Below are positions 51,449 through 61,136 of a stretch of DNA of 64,000 bases, in pieces. The position numbers and the translations under genes are program-made. Origin of the DNA: Robinsoniella peoriensis (GTDB lineage: Bacteria > Bacillota > Clostridia > Lachnospirales > Lachnospiraceae); the NCBI RefSeq assembly GCF_042680125.1, contig NZ_JBHTNY010000038.1; one strand, written 5' to 3'. The stretch's first letter is position 1, and each line of letters opens with the position of its first letter. The notes under the pieces are model-generated. The model saw only the letters and a list, made by a program, of their open reading frames with translations. It did no database searches and was not told the origin of the DNA.

Positions 51449-53029
51449 ATGACAGAATATTTAAATCACGGCATGAGAAAGATCATGTCCCGAATTTTGG
51501 AAATTCGTTATACGGATTTGGAAGAAGAAAAGAGGCTGTGCCAGGAACTTCTGGACTGGTCAGAAAAATGTAATGATTCCTATGGTAAAGCATTTGCACT
51601 GACATACCTGGGGGATTACTATATTGCGGTTTATGATGAAGAGAATGCAGGAAAGTGCCTGCAGGGAGCGCAAAGTCTGATCCTGGAAAATCATAACTGG
51701 GACGATCTTCATCTGCGGGTTTATAGTCTGTTCGGGATCTATCATGATATGCGTGGTGATGAAGAAAACTCCATAGAATATTACCTGAAAGCAATTACAG
51801 TGGCAGAGCGGCTGAATGATGCGGCAGGAGAATGTGTGGTATTGAACAACCTGGCATTTGCATTTCAGCGTCATCGATGTTATGAACAGGCACTGAATTA
51901 TTATTTGAAAGCATATCGGCTGCAGTCAGTATTAGAGGAAAGCCCGGTCTTACTCTCAATACTGGGCAATCTGTCTGAGGTGTTTTTACTTATGAATCAA
52001 TATGCGGATGCCAGAAAATTTATTGAAGAGTATGATCAGACAGGATCGGATTCCCGGCAGAAGAAGGTACTGGGATATAAGAATTGGTGCCTCTACTATG
52101 CTGCGGTAGGTGAAAATGAAAAAGCATTTGAATATGCAGACCTTTTACTCCGGAGCCAGGAAGTTATAAATGAAGACATGCTGTCGGCATTCGAGACTTA
52201 TCACACCCTGACTCAAAAAATGATGGATTTGAATAATGCCCATTATGCAAAACATTTTCTAAAGGCTATGCAGGATAACTGCGTTGAAGCTGGAGTGGAT
52301 CAGATGCAGGCTCTTGAGGAAACAACGATCCGCTATGAGTTTTTGTTCGAGCCGGTTTCAAAACACACAGAGGTATATCACAGGTTTTATGAGAAAAATG
52401 AGGGGTTTCGGGCGAAGGTAAATAATGTGATTGTAAATGCTATGAAATCAAAGATTCATCTGGACCAATTGGTACAGCAGAAGGAAATTATGCAGTCGGA
52501 ACAGGAAACTTTAGAGCGGGAAGTGAATGTGGATGAATTAACGGGTGTATATAGCCGCAGGTATTTAGAATCCTTGATGCGGGACCGAACCAGTGAAAAT
52601 GCCCGGCAAAACATGGGGATTATTATTCTGGACGTAGATTATTTTAAAGAATATAATGATTATTACGGACATTTAAAAGGAGATCTCGTTCTCCAGGATA
52701 TTGCCCGCTGCCTTATAGAAAACAGACAAACCGGAATTTCTTCATGCCGCTATGGGGGAGATGAATTTGTATGTGTTTGTGAAAGATTAGCGGTGGAGGA
52801 GATAGAAAATTTTATTAAATGTGTCAGGGACAGCCTGCATTCTAAGGCTCTGCCACATGAAAAGTCTCCCTGCAGCAATGAAGTGACCCTTTCTATTGGT
52901 TATGCGGCAGGTGAAGACAAAGCGCAGGTAGAAATGCATTTATTGTTTCAGCTTGCAGACCAGGCGCTCTATCAGAGTAAGCGCTCCGGCCGCAACACAT
53001 ATTCCAGAAAAAGAGTAGATTTATTATGA
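51449..53029 (+). CDS. TPR-domain diguanylate cyclase 1
   Basis: The 526-residue soluble protein has an N-terminal helical-repeat region, residues about 10-320, with TPR-like pairs (NSIEYYLKAITVAERLNDAA and QALNYYLKAYRLQ). A coiled linker leads to a GGDEF domain (about 365-520) with the intact active-site loop YGGDEF near 434. It should make cyclic di-GMP from two GTP. The RxxD inhibitory site before GGDEF is absent (QTGI there). No membrane helix or receiver is present, so the TPR part is the likely sensor. It overlaps its paralogue by four bases. Confidence 0.88.
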   Translation: MTEYLNHGMRKIMSRILEIRYTDLEEEKRLCQELLDWSEKCNDSYGKAFALTYLGDYYIAVYDEENAGKCLQGAQSLILENHNWDDLHLRVYSLFGIYHDMRGDEENSIEYYLKAITVAERLNDAAGECVVLNNLAFAFQRHRCYEQALNYYLKAYRLQSVLEESPVLLSILGNLSEVFLLMNQYADARKFIEEYDQTGSDSRQKKVLGYKNWCLYYAAVGENEKAFEYADLLLRSQEVINEDMLSAFETYHTLTQKMMDLNNAHYAKHFLKAMQDNCVEAGVDQMQALEETTIRYEFLFEPVSKHTEVYHRFYEKNEGFRAKVNNVIVNAMKSKIHLDQLVQQKEIMQSEQETLEREVNVDELTGVYSRRYLESLMRDRTSENARQNMGIIILDVDYFKEYNDYYGHLKGDLVLQDIARCLIENRQTGISSCRYGGDEFVCVCERLAVEEIENFIKCVRDSLHSKALPHEKSPCSNEVTLSIGYAAGEDKAQVEMHLLFQLADQALYQSKRSGRNTYSRKRVDLL

Positions 53030-54621
53030 GCAGAAAAAAGAAATTAGATTCTTATGAAACGAAATTGATGGAGAGAATTCTGGAGGTTCGGTATACGGAT
53101 CTGGAAGAAGAACGGCAGCTTTGTAAAAGGTTACTGGATGTGTCAGAAGCGGAGCAGTACACCTATGGCTGTGCGTTTGCAAATGTATATTTAGTGGACT
53201 GCCACCTGGCATTGGGAGAGTATTCCAGCTGTGGTTTTTTTCTCCTGCGGGCAAGTACATTATGCAAAGATTATGGTTTTGATGACTTGATGCTGGTGCT
53301 GTGTAACTGCGCCGGGCTCTATTATCAGAAGCTGAATGATGACCAGACGGCGCTGTCTTACTTTTTAGATGGTAAGAAACTGGCAGATAAGCTGGGAGAT
53401 ATCAGTATGGCAGGAAAGCTGTATAATAATATCGGATATTCCTTTGCCTGCAGAGAAGACTGGGAAACAGCCAGGACATATTTTGAATTGGCATATACGA
53501 ACATTCAGCTGGAAGAGGAGAATATTGGGGCTGCGGTCTGTTATCTGACTAATTTAGCGGAAGTATGCGGACATCTGGGAGATGCTGACGGTGCCAGACA
53601 GGCTCTTGTAAAATGTGAAAAACTGTGTGATGACAGTGTGTATAGCCGTATCCGGTTAGGGTGCAGCTGGTGTGCTTACTATGCTATGACAGGCGACCGG
53701 GAGAAATGTGCTGAGAAAGCTGACAGATTAATGGGAGACGACTTACTGAATGTGGAAGACCAGTTTTTTGTCTGTGATATGGCAGAAGGTATGTGTGCAA
53801 ACATGCTGGAAATTGGTGACAGGGAACGCTGTAAGAAATTGCTGGATATTATACAGAAATTCGAATATGATGTATCGCTGTCATTATTGTATCGCATTCA
53901 GATCCTTAAAATAAAATATTACCAGCAGTACCAGGAAGAAGATGAGCTGGGACAGGCATATCAGGATTATTATATAATTGTCAGGAAGATTACAGCGATT
54001 GAAGATGAGATGCGGTCACAAAGCATGCTTTCAAGGATTCAGATCCATCAGGCAGCGATGGAGCATGAACATATGATTCAGCAAAGAAAGGCGCTGGAAA
54101 ATGCCAGTCAGCTTGATGAACTAACCGGATTGTATAACCGGAGGTCGTTTAATAAACTGGTAACCAAGATGACACACAGAGAGAATCTGAAGACCCTGGG
54201 TTATATCATGCTGGATGTGGATTATTTTAAACAGTATAATGACTACTATGGTCATTTCCAGGGAGATGTGGTTTTACGTAAAGTAGCCCAGATTTTGTCC
54301 CATAATGTTATGGAAGGAATCTATATCAGCCGTTACGGCGGAGATGAATTCGTCTGTCTGTGTGTAGATATGGATGATCAGGAAGTAAAAGCGTATATTG
54401 AACAGGTAACTGCAGGGCTTAAACAGGAGAAGATTCATCATGAGAAACATCCGGGTTCTGATATCCTGACGGTATCGATCGGATACTGTAATGAGACTTT
54501 CTGCGACGGAATAGATCCTGATAAACTGCTGAATCTGGCGGATCAGGCACTATATACAGTGAAAGCCCATGGAAGAAACGGCTGTGCCGGAAAGAAATAC
54601 CAACTTGATAAGAATGATTAA
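53026..54621 (+). CDS. TPR-domain diguanylate cyclase 2
   Basis: This 531-residue protein is a paralogue of the preceding one. Both begin with RILE(I/V)RYTDLEEE, carry TPR-like helices and end in a GGDEF domain with the intact loop RYGGDEF near 438. The inhibitory RxxD is again missing (MEGI). The ATGA overlap shows translational coupling. Two copies behind one peptide importer suggest that they sense different ligands or form heterodimers, which is inference. Confidence 0.88.
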   Translation: MSRKKKLDSYETKLMERILEVRYTDLEEERQLCKRLLDVSEAEQYTYGCAFANVYLVDCHLALGEYSSCGFFLLRASTLCKDYGFDDLMLVLCNCAGLYYQKLNDDQTALSYFLDGKKLADKLGDISMAGKLYNNIGYSFACREDWETARTYFELAYTNIQLEEENIGAAVCYLTNLAEVCGHLGDADGARQALVKCEKLCDDSVYSRIRLGCSWCAYYAMTGDREKCAEKADRLMGDDLLNVEDQFFVCDMAEGMCANMLEIGDRERCKKLLDIIQKFEYDVSLSLLYRIQILKIKYYQQYQEEDELGQAYQDYYIIVRKITAIEDEMRSQSMLSRIQIHQAAMEHEHMIQQRKALENASQLDELTGLYNRRSFNKLVTKMTHRENLKTLGYIMLDVDYFKQYNDYYGHFQGDVVLRKVAQILSHNVMEGIYISRYGGDEFVCLCVDMDDQEVKAYIEQVTAGLKQEKIHHEKHPGSDILTVSIGYCNETFCDGIDPDKLLNLADQALYTVKAHGRNGCAGKKYQLDKND

Positions 54622-54702
54622 TGATAAGGCAGGAAAGTTAAGAAGAAATTAATCTGGCACCAACTTTAACCAGCCTGCATATAATGGCAGGAGGGTGAAA
54701 TT

Positions 54703-55278
54703 ATGACCAATACATGCCAGTTAAGTAATAATACAAAAGCTTATGTAGAACAATATCACTGCATTTTAGAAAATATGATTCAGAAGATGTCTGGGGTGAA
54801 ACTTACGGAGAGCATTTCAGGAAGTTTCATAACCCAGATGATTCCCCATCACTGTGCCGCCATTGCCATGTCTGAAAATCTGCTGAGGTATACAACGAAT
54901 ATTCCATTACAAAACATAGCAATGAATATTATCATATCCCAGCAGAAAAGCATTGAAAATATGAAAGCGGTATATCCGGAATGTCAATGCTGTATGAATG
55001 AACCGGAAGAACTCAGCTGTTATAAACAAAACAATGATTACATCATACAGAATATGTTTTATGAGATGAAGGCAGCGTCCACCAACAATAATATTGACGC
55101 TAATTTTATGCGTGAAATGATACCGCACCACAAAGGGGCTGTCTACATGTCAGAGAATGCACTGCAATTCCCTATTTGCTCTTCATTGGTACCCTTATTG
55201 GATGCCATCGTTACATCCCAAAAAGAGGGGATCAGGAAAATGCAGAATCTGCTCCGCCTGGAAATAAATTGTAGATAA
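54703..55278 (+). CDS. DUF305 protein
   Basis: The 191-residue protein contains two similar halves with the ferritin-like DUF305 motif: TQMIPHHCAAIAMSENLL and REMIPHHKGAVYMSENAL. His pairs in such repeats suggest metal binding, often linked to copper or heme stress. The protein lacks a signal peptide, unlike many relatives. GGAGGG precedes the ATG. It is followed by a strong terminator. The connection to the preceding GGDEF genes is only by position. Confidence 0.85.
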   Translation: MTNTCQLSNNTKAYVEQYHCILENMIQKMSGVKLTESISGSFITQMIPHHCAAIAMSENLLRYTTNIPLQNIAMNIIISQQKSIENMKAVYPECQCCMNEPEELSCYKQNNDYIIQNMFYEMKAASTNNNIDANFMREMIPHHKGAVYMSENALQFPICSSLVPLLDAIVTSQKEGIRKMQNLLRLEINCR

Positions 55279-55287
55279 AATAAAAAG

Positions 55288-55329
55288 GATTTTGCCGGAA
55301 AGTGAGAACGATCCGGCAAAATCTTTTTT
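55288..55329 (+). terminator. Terminator after the DUF305 gene
   Basis: GATTTTGCCGGA (55288-55299) pairs perfectly with TCCGGCAAAATC (55312-55323), followed by six T. Confidence 0.93.
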
Positions 55330-55488
55330 GTAAAGCAAGATTAAAAGATTCTGTTATAGCAGCAAAAGAAGCTTAATATTTTGATAGACAGTTTTTTGGA
55401 AATATAGTAAACTAAATTCAAAAAGAGATCGGAGAAAAGTGAAAATGATCTGATAAAAAGTACAATGTGAAGAAAGGAAAATAGAATT

Positions 55489-55926
55489 ATGTGTAAGGAA
55501 TGTTACAGTGATAACAACAGAATAACTCCTTTACTGAATCCTATGGAGTGCCTGCAAAATCATACACAATATATCTGTGGAACTTGCGGACGCTGCATTT
55601 GCATTGAGCATGATGAAAAAAGAGGTGTGCAAAGGTGGAATTTTCCATTCAAATCTTTAGAGATAGCAAAGTTATATTTAAGAACGGCTGATTATACAAT
55701 GAAAAAGTCCTGTGGAGTTTATGAAATAAAAAGCAGTAAAGGGCGCATATCATATAAAATATTTGTAGATATAGAAGGTCTGCATTTGTTTTTGAGGAAA
55801 AATAAAGATAAAATATGTGAAAAAATGGCTCCGGTTTACAGTGCTGGAGCCTATAGGGAATATCCGGATACCAAGGTAAGAAAATTAACATCGCAAGAGA
55901 TAGAAAGATATATGTTTGAGCGTTAA
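55489..55926 (+). CDS. Cys-rich small protein, unknown
   Basis: The 145-residue protein has a zinc-finger-like N-terminus (MCKECYSD and YICGTCGRCICIEHDEKRG). A basic, mixed alpha/beta domain of about 80 residues follows. No established family is recognised. AAAGGA precedes the ATG, and a terminator follows directly after the stop. It is a stand-alone gene. Confidence 0.65.
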   Translation: MCKECYSDNNRITPLLNPMECLQNHTQYICGTCGRCICIEHDEKRGVQRWNFPFKSLEIAKLYLRTADYTMKKSCGVYEIKSSKGRISYKIFVDIEGLHLFLRKNKDKICEKMAPVYSAGAYREYPDTKVRKLTSQEIERYMFER

Positions 55927-55943
55927 ATTGAATCTGGCTGACT

Positions 55944-55966
55944 GCTCCACTTTGTGGAGCTTTTTT
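55944..55966 (+). terminator. Terminator after the Cys-rich gene
   Basis: GCTCCAC (55944-55950) pairs with GTGGAGC (55954-55960) across a three-base loop, followed by six T. Confidence 0.9.
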
Positions 55967-56062
55967 AATTGTATCTTTTTGTAAAATCAGGAAAGGAAGT
56001 CGACACATAACAATCCATATGTTATCATAATAATAATGCAAGCAAGCGAAACGGAGGTATCC

Positions 56063-57052
56063 ATGAGGAAGGAAGATATATGCAGCAGGGCAAGTCTATT
56101 GATACAACAGTTGATGGAGAGTTATATTTCCGGGGATCAGATGAAGATTGAAAAGATGTTTGAATATCTTTCCCCTGATATACTGGTGATTGGAACGGGG
56201 AAACACGAGTTTTATCATGGGCTGGAATCTTTGATCAACGGTCTGCAAAAGGATCAGAAAGAAGCAGAAGGGATTGACTTTATCATCAGAAATGAATGGT
56301 ATGAGGCAAAACTGGTCAGTGAGGATGTCTGTATTGTATATGGAGAATTTGAAGCCGGTGAATCGGATGTTGAGGGAAAACAGGTGGTTATCAATATGGA
56401 TACCAGGATTACCGCTGTTGTACACGCTGAGATTAACGGAAGATTAGTAATTGACAGCCTGCATCATTCAGTTCCTTATATTTATCAGCAAGAAGATGAG
56501 TATTATCCCAAAACATTTGCGAGTCAGGCAGAAGAAGCCATGCGGCGCAGCGCGGTGCTGGAAAAAGATATTCAGCTGGATTCGATGACAGGACTCTTTA
56601 ACCGGAAATTTACAGAAAAGCATATCAGTCGTCTGCTGACGGAAGAGAAGGCAGATGGATTGCTGTTTTTGCTTGATTTAGATGAATTTAAAAAAGTGAA
56701 TGACCAAAAAGGGCATCAGGCGGGGGATGCGCTTATTAAGCGCACAGCGGCTGTTCTCGAGAAACATGCAGGAGATTCTGATATCGCAGGCAGGATTGGC
56801 GGAGATGAGTTCATGCTGTTTGTTAAGGGGGTTCACAGCAGAAATGAAGGAACTCAGATTGCAGATCAACTGATTGAAAAGATCGGCATAATCTTTACCG
56901 GGATGGATTTGGAACAGAGCTGTTCCATAGGTATTGTCAGAGTTAGAAAAGGCGATTTGTCATTCACAAAAGCATATCATAATGCGGATAAAGCATTATA
57001 TAAAGCAAAAGAAGAAGGCAGGGGAACTTACTGCTGGTATGAGACCGAATGA
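56063..57052 (+). CDS. SnoaL-like plus GGDEF diguanylate cyclase
   Basis: The ATG at 56063, after GGAGG, gives 329 residues. The first 135 residues resemble a SnoaL/NTF2-like fold (YISGDQMKIEKMFEYLSPDI and ITAVVHAEINGRLVIDSLHH) that may bind a small molecule. The GGDEF domain (about 165-325) has the intact loop IGGDEF near residue 246. The Arg of the RxxD site is absent (GDSD). It lacks membrane helices, so the N-terminal domain is the likely input. It is the third GGDEF gene within 6 kb. Confidence 0.85.
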   Translation: MRKEDICSRASLLIQQLMESYISGDQMKIEKMFEYLSPDILVIGTGKHEFYHGLESLINGLQKDQKEAEGIDFIIRNEWYEAKLVSEDVCIVYGEFEAGESDVEGKQVVINMDTRITAVVHAEINGRLVIDSLHHSVPYIYQQEDEYYPKTFASQAEEAMRRSAVLEKDIQLDSMTGLFNRKFTEKHISRLLTEEKADGLLFLLDLDEFKKVNDQKGHQAGDALIKRTAAVLEKHAGDSDIAGRIGGDEFMLFVKGVHSRNEGTQIADQLIEKIGIIFTGMDLEQSCSIGIVRVRKGDLSFTKAYHNADKALYKAKEEGRGTYCWYETE

Positions 57053-57153
57053 CAGAATAAATGCTTAAAAAACAATCTGATTTATAAAGAAAATGAAATA
57101 TAGTGATACACCAGAAGGTGATGCGTTTGATATAAATGAAAGAGAGGCATACA

Positions 57154-58203
57154 ATGGATAACCAGGAACAAAAACATAAACGTCGAGTAAGATATAAAGG
57201 GACTCATCCTAAAACATATAAGGAAAAATATAAAGAACTTCAACCGGAAAAATATCCGGAAACGGTGGCAAAGGTAATACAAAAAGGAAGTACCCCCGTG
57301 GGGATGCATATATCCATTTGTGTAAAGGAAATATTGGATTTTCTGCAGATAAAGCCGGGTCAGACCGGGCTGGATGCAACACTGGGATATGGGGGACATA
57401 CACTGGAAATGATGAAATGTCTGAAATCCCAGGGTCATATGTATGCACTGGATGTAGATCCGATAGAAATAGTTAAGACCAGGGAGCGACTGGAAGGTTT
57501 GGGATTTGGATCGGATATATTGACAATTCTGCAGTTGAATTTTGCGGATATCGACCAGGTTGCCGGGAAAGCGGGAGCTTTTGATTTTGTATTGGCGGAT
57601 TTAGGAGTCTCTTCCATGCAGATAGATAATCCGGACAGAGGATTTTCTTATAAAAAAGAGGGACCGTTAGATCTGAGGTTAAATCCGGAAAAAGGAATAT
57701 CTGCAGCTGAACGCTTAAGAACAATTAGCAAGGAAGAACTGATGGGTATGCTGATTGATAATTCAGATGAACCTTATGCTGAAGAGATTTCTCATGGGAT
57801 TATTTCTGAGATTAAGAAAGGAAAAGAGATCTCTACAACAACAAAACTCCAGCAAATTATAGGAGATGCACTGGAGTTTGTTCCTGCTGATCAACGAAAA
57901 GAAGCAATTAAGAAATCTTGTCAAAGGACTTTTCAGGCATTGAGAATTGATGTGAACAGCGAATTTGAAGTACTTTATCAATTCTTGGAAAAGCTTCCGG
58001 ATGTACTCACAAAAGGTGGACGGGTAGCCATACTTACATTCCATTCCGGGGAGGACAGGCTTGTTAAAAAGTCCTTTAAAAAACTGTTCCGCGATGGCGT
58101 TTACAGTGAAATTGCAACAGAAGTTATTCGCCCGTCAGCGGAAGAGTGTAACATAAACAGCCGAGCCCGTTCAACGAAAATGCGATGGGCAATTAAAGCG
58201 TAA
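57154..58203 (+). CDS. rsmH: RsmH-type 16S rRNA methyltransferase (stand-alone copy)
   Basis: Starting at ATG 57154 gives 349 residues; the ATG at 57136 would add six. A basic N-terminal extension rich in Lys and Tyr precedes the RsmH domain: VGMHISICVKEILDF, the SAM-binding LDATLGYGGHTLEM, DLGVSSMQIDNPDRGFSY, and IDVNSEFEVLYQFLEKLPDV. RsmH methylates N4 of C1402 in 16S rRNA. Here the gene is outside a cell-division cluster, so it may be a second copy in the genome with a different role. Confidence 0.85.
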   Translation: MDNQEQKHKRRVRYKGTHPKTYKEKYKELQPEKYPETVAKVIQKGSTPVGMHISICVKEILDFLQIKPGQTGLDATLGYGGHTLEMMKCLKSQGHMYALDVDPIEIVKTRERLEGLGFGSDILTILQLNFADIDQVAGKAGAFDFVLADLGVSSMQIDNPDRGFSYKKEGPLDLRLNPEKGISAAERLRTISKEELMGMLIDNSDEPYAEEISHGIISEIKKGKEISTTTKLQQIIGDALEFVPADQRKEAIKKSCQRTFQALRIDVNSEFEVLYQFLEKLPDVLTKGGRVAILTFHSGEDRLVKKSFKKLFRDGVYSEIATEVIRPSAEECNINSRARSTKMRWAIKA

Positions 58204-58235
58204 GCGGGATAGGACTGCGGTTTTTCTATAGAATA

Positions 58236-59123
58236 TCAAAGTCTTTTTATAGGATTTACAGGAGCTGACAGTACTTCTTTGATCCGGGGAATCATTTTTT
58301 TTGTATACTGATATCCGGCCTCCATGCAGTCTGTCATATATTCAAAGGTCAATAATCCTGCTTCATCAGGAAGAGAAGGCTTCAGGAGCAACAGCTCTTT
58401 TTGCGATAAACAATCCTTCAGATCTCTGCTCATAATGGAAAATGAATGCAGGGATACTTCAAAAATAGAGTTATTTGCTGGCTTCTTATAGTCATCGCCC
58501 AGATCTACGGCGATAATTCGTTTTTCATCGGCTGCCGCCAGTAAATCAACCGGAAGGTTATTAGTTACTCCGCCGTCTACCAGCTGATAGTTTTCCAGTT
58601 TTCTAGGCTGAAAGATGGCTGGAACAGAGGAACTTGCCATCATGATGTCACCAAGTTTACCTGTGTGTTTCCAACGGACATGCTCCAGGGGATAAGTCCA
58701 GGCGAAATTGGTAAAAACGATGGTATCTCCACTTTCAATATCAACTGCCGGAATTACTGTTTTTATTTGGGCATCTGATAATGAAATATTATGGGTAAGT
58801 TCACATAGATATTCAGCAAGTTTATTTCCCTTTAACAGCCCCGTGAGGGTTACTGTTTTTTTGCATATCATTTGAGGAAAAAGTTTCAGAATATTCGTAT
58901 AGTCCGGATCAAGATAAGACAAACCGCGACGGGAGAGAAGGGTGACAACCTTACACATCTCCGGGATACTCATTCCAGAGGCAAATAGACCGGTGACGAT
59001 ACTTCCGGCGCTGGTACCGGCAATGGAAGAAGGAAGAAGGTGTTCTTCATCCAGAGCTTTCAGCACGCCTACATGTGCCGCTCCTCTTGTGCCGCCTCCG
59101 GCCAATGCTAATCCATATTTCAT
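58236..59123 (-). CDS. Patatin-like phospholipase 2
   Basis: The 295-residue protein has GGGTRG near residue 9, the nucleophile elbow GTSAG (Ser near 39), and the catalytic-Asp motif VDGGVTNNLP near 182. It lacks a signal peptide and belongs to the RssA-like soluble patatins. It converges with rsmH and diverges from the MBL hydrolase. It is only distantly similar to the patatin at 41546. Confidence 0.9.
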   Translation of the reverse strand: MKYGLALAGGGTRGAAHVGVLKALDEEHLLPSSIAGTSAGSIVTGLFASGMSIPEMCKVVTLLSRRGLSYLDPDYTNILKLFPQMICKKTVTLTGLLKGNKLAEYLCELTHNISLSDAQIKTVIPAVDIESGDTIVFTNFAWTYPLEHVRWKHTGKLGDIMMASSSVPAIFQPRKLENYQLVDGGVTNNLPVDLLAAADEKRIIAVDLGDDYKKPANNSIFEVSLHSFSIMSRDLKDCLSQKELLLLKPSLPDEAGLLTFEYMTDCMEAGYQYTKKMIPRIKEVLSAPVNPIKRL

Positions 59124-59203
59124 GAAGCAACCTCCAATACCATGGTGTGGTATAATGTATGAGGGGGAAGACGAAAATATAACTGTCAGATGAGAGGAGA
59201 AAA

Positions 59204-60010
59204 ATGAAATTAAAGGTTCTGGTTGATAATAATACTTATATTGATCAATATTATAAAGGCGAGCCTGCGGTTAGTTATTACATTGAGGATGGGGATCAAT
59301 GCATTTTGTTCGATACAGGATATTCGGATGTATTGATAACAAATGCCAGGGCGATGGATATCGACTTAGGTAAATTGACGCATATTGTATTTTCTCATGG
59401 GCATAATGACCATACCAGAGGCTATAAGTTTTTGATGCAGCGGTATGTATTACCTGATGTTAAGATTCTTGCACATCCCGATTGTTTTAAGCCTAAGCGA
59501 GATGGTGCAGAAGACATCGGAGCACCTTTTTCAGAAGGGGAAATGAAAAAAAGCGGCAGTCTGATTTTATCAGAAAAACCAATCCGGTTAAATGAAAATC
59601 TGGTTTTTCTGGGTGAAATACCGTCTCTGAATGATTTTGAAAAAAGGGCCGAAATCGGAGAACAGAACAGCAATGGGGTATGGGAACCGGATCAGGTTCT
59701 GGATGATTCTGCACTTGTGTATCAGTCAGCGAATGGCCTGTTTGTGATTACCGGATGTTCACACAGCGGTATATGCAATATTATCGAGTATATCAAACAG
59801 GTATGTAAGGAGAAGCGGATTCAGGGTATTCTGGGTGGATTTCATATATTTGACCGGGATGTGAGGTTAGAAAAAACGATCCGCTGCTTTCAGGAAAATC
59901 AAGTGGAAAATTTATATCCCTGCCACTGTGTTTCCTTTCAGGCGAAGGCGAAGATGAACGATGCACTTAATGTGACTGAGGTAGGAACAGGGTTAGAATT
60001 ATCCTTATGA
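59204..60010 (+). CDS. MBL-fold metallo-hydrolase
   Basis: The 268-residue protein has the metal motif SHGHNDHT near residues 65-72, a later HP, and the His of GCSHSGICNIIEYI. It ends in HCVSFQAKAKM. The layout matches the group annotated as 7,8-dihydropterin-6-yl-methyl-4-(beta-D-ribofuranosyl)aminobenzene 5'-phosphate synthase-like hydrolases. The actual substrate is uncertain. GAGGAG precedes the ATG. Confidence 0.85.
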   Translation: MKLKVLVDNNTYIDQYYKGEPAVSYYIEDGDQCILFDTGYSDVLITNARAMDIDLGKLTHIVFSHGHNDHTRGYKFLMQRYVLPDVKILAHPDCFKPKRDGAEDIGAPFSEGEMKKSGSLILSEKPIRLNENLVFLGEIPSLNDFEKRAEIGEQNSNGVWEPDQVLDDSALVYQSANGLFVITGCSHSGICNIIEYIKQVCKEKRIQGILGGFHIFDRDVRLEKTIRCFQENQVENLYPCHCVSFQAKAKMNDALNVTEVGTGLELSL

Positions 60011-60045
60011 TCTAGTTGAAAGGAAAGGTATGGTAAAAGGTGTGA

Positions 60046-60256
60046 ATGATGAAGCCGCTTGGAACAGCATTTTGGATCGTGTATTTTATCTGTGGATTCA
60101 GTGATTTGGCTGACGGCTGGATTGCAAGAAGATACCAGGTGACCAGCAGGACTAATGGCGGCTGTTTCAGCATTAGAGGAATTGGTAATTCAGATAATAA
60201 CAGAAAAATTAAATCGAAATATGCCTGGCATATGGGCATTATTATGGACGAAATAA
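60046..60256 (+). pseudogene. Fragments of a CDP-alcohol phosphatidyltransferase
   Basis: The first part encodes YFICGFSDLADGWIARRYQV followed by TSRTNG. It contains DLADGWIAR, the first half of the family's D-x2-D-G-x2-A-R...G motif. The membrane helices and the second Asp pair are missing. In the next frame, about 30 codons (VSALEELVIQIITEKLNRNM) look like the C-terminal end of the same type of protein. The N-terminus is also short. This is best read as a gene reduced by deletion. Confidence 0.65.
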
Positions 60257-60311
60257 AAACACCACTTTTTAATGAGCTTAGAAAAGCTATTAGAGAGTGG
60301 TGTATGTTTTA

Positions 60312-61136
60312 TCATTGTGCCAATTGATCCAGAGATTTGAAAGTATAACCCATCTCTTCCCATTTGCTAAGAAGTTCATCCATAATATCAGCATTTGTTT
60401 TAGAAGTACTGTGAAGGAGGACAACGGCACCGGGATGGATTCTGCCAAGGAGTTTTTTGAAGGCTTCTTCCTTTGTAGGCTGCTTATCCTGATACCAGTC
60501 TACATAAGCAAGACTCCAGAAAAATGTTTTATATCCCATTTCCTGAGCCATTTTCAGGTTACTTTCACTATATTTGCCCTGTGGCGGACGGTAGAATTTT
60601 GTGAGCGGCTGTCCAACGGTGTCCTGATAGAGCTTCTCAAGATCCTGTATTTCTTTTGAAAAGGATTCCATGGTAGACATTTTTGACATGTCAGGGTGAT
60701 GATAGGTATGATTTCCGACGGTATGGCCTTCTGCTACCATACGTTTTACCAGGTCAGGGCTTGTTGAGAGAAAGTTACCCACAATAAAAAATGTCGCCGG
60801 AGCATTATGTTTTTTCAGAGCATCTAAAATAGCGGATGTATTCCCATTTTCATACCCTGCATCAAATGTCAGATACAGAACCTTTTCCGTGGTATCTTCT
60901 GCATAATAAGTATCGTATTTTTTCAGTTCATCAAAAGTAGCGTTTGCCACAGGCGGCTTTCCCTCTTCCTGGAAACTAAGCCCCCAGTTGCCTTCAGCTG
61001 ACGACTGAATAGAGGCACTGACAGTACTGTCTACAATTCTGGCGGCAAAATGGCCGGCCAAAAATGCTGCCACGAATAGAAAAGCGTATTTAGCCAGTTT
61101 TTTACAAAGTGCGTGATTAATCTTAATCATATACAT
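60312..61136 (-). CDS. Polysaccharide deacetylase (PdaA-like)
   Basis: Taking the ATG at 61136 gives 274 residues; the next ATG at 61130 is also possible. An N-terminal membrane anchor lies near residues 15-35. The NodB-type catalytic domain carries LTFDAGYENGNT (metal Asp), NHTYHHPDMSKMS (metal His pair) and FYRPPQGKYS. PdaA removes acetyl groups from muramic acid in spore cortex wall, a role that fits a spore-forming Clostridia. Its convergent neighbour is the decayed phosphatidyltransferase. Confidence 0.88.
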   Translation of the reverse strand: MYMIKINHALCKKLAKYAFLFVAAFLAGHFAARIVDSTVSASIQSSAEGNWGLSFQEEGKPPVANATFDELKKYDTYYAEDTTEKVLYLTFDAGYENGNTSAILDALKKHNAPATFFIVGNFLSTSPDLVKRMVAEGHTVGNHTYHHPDMSKMSTMESFSKEIQDLEKLYQDTVGQPLTKFYRPPQGKYSESNLKMAQEMGYKTFFWSLAYVDWYQDKQPTKEEAFKKLLGRIHPGAVVLLHSTSKTNADIMDELLSKWEEMGYTFKSLDQLAQ

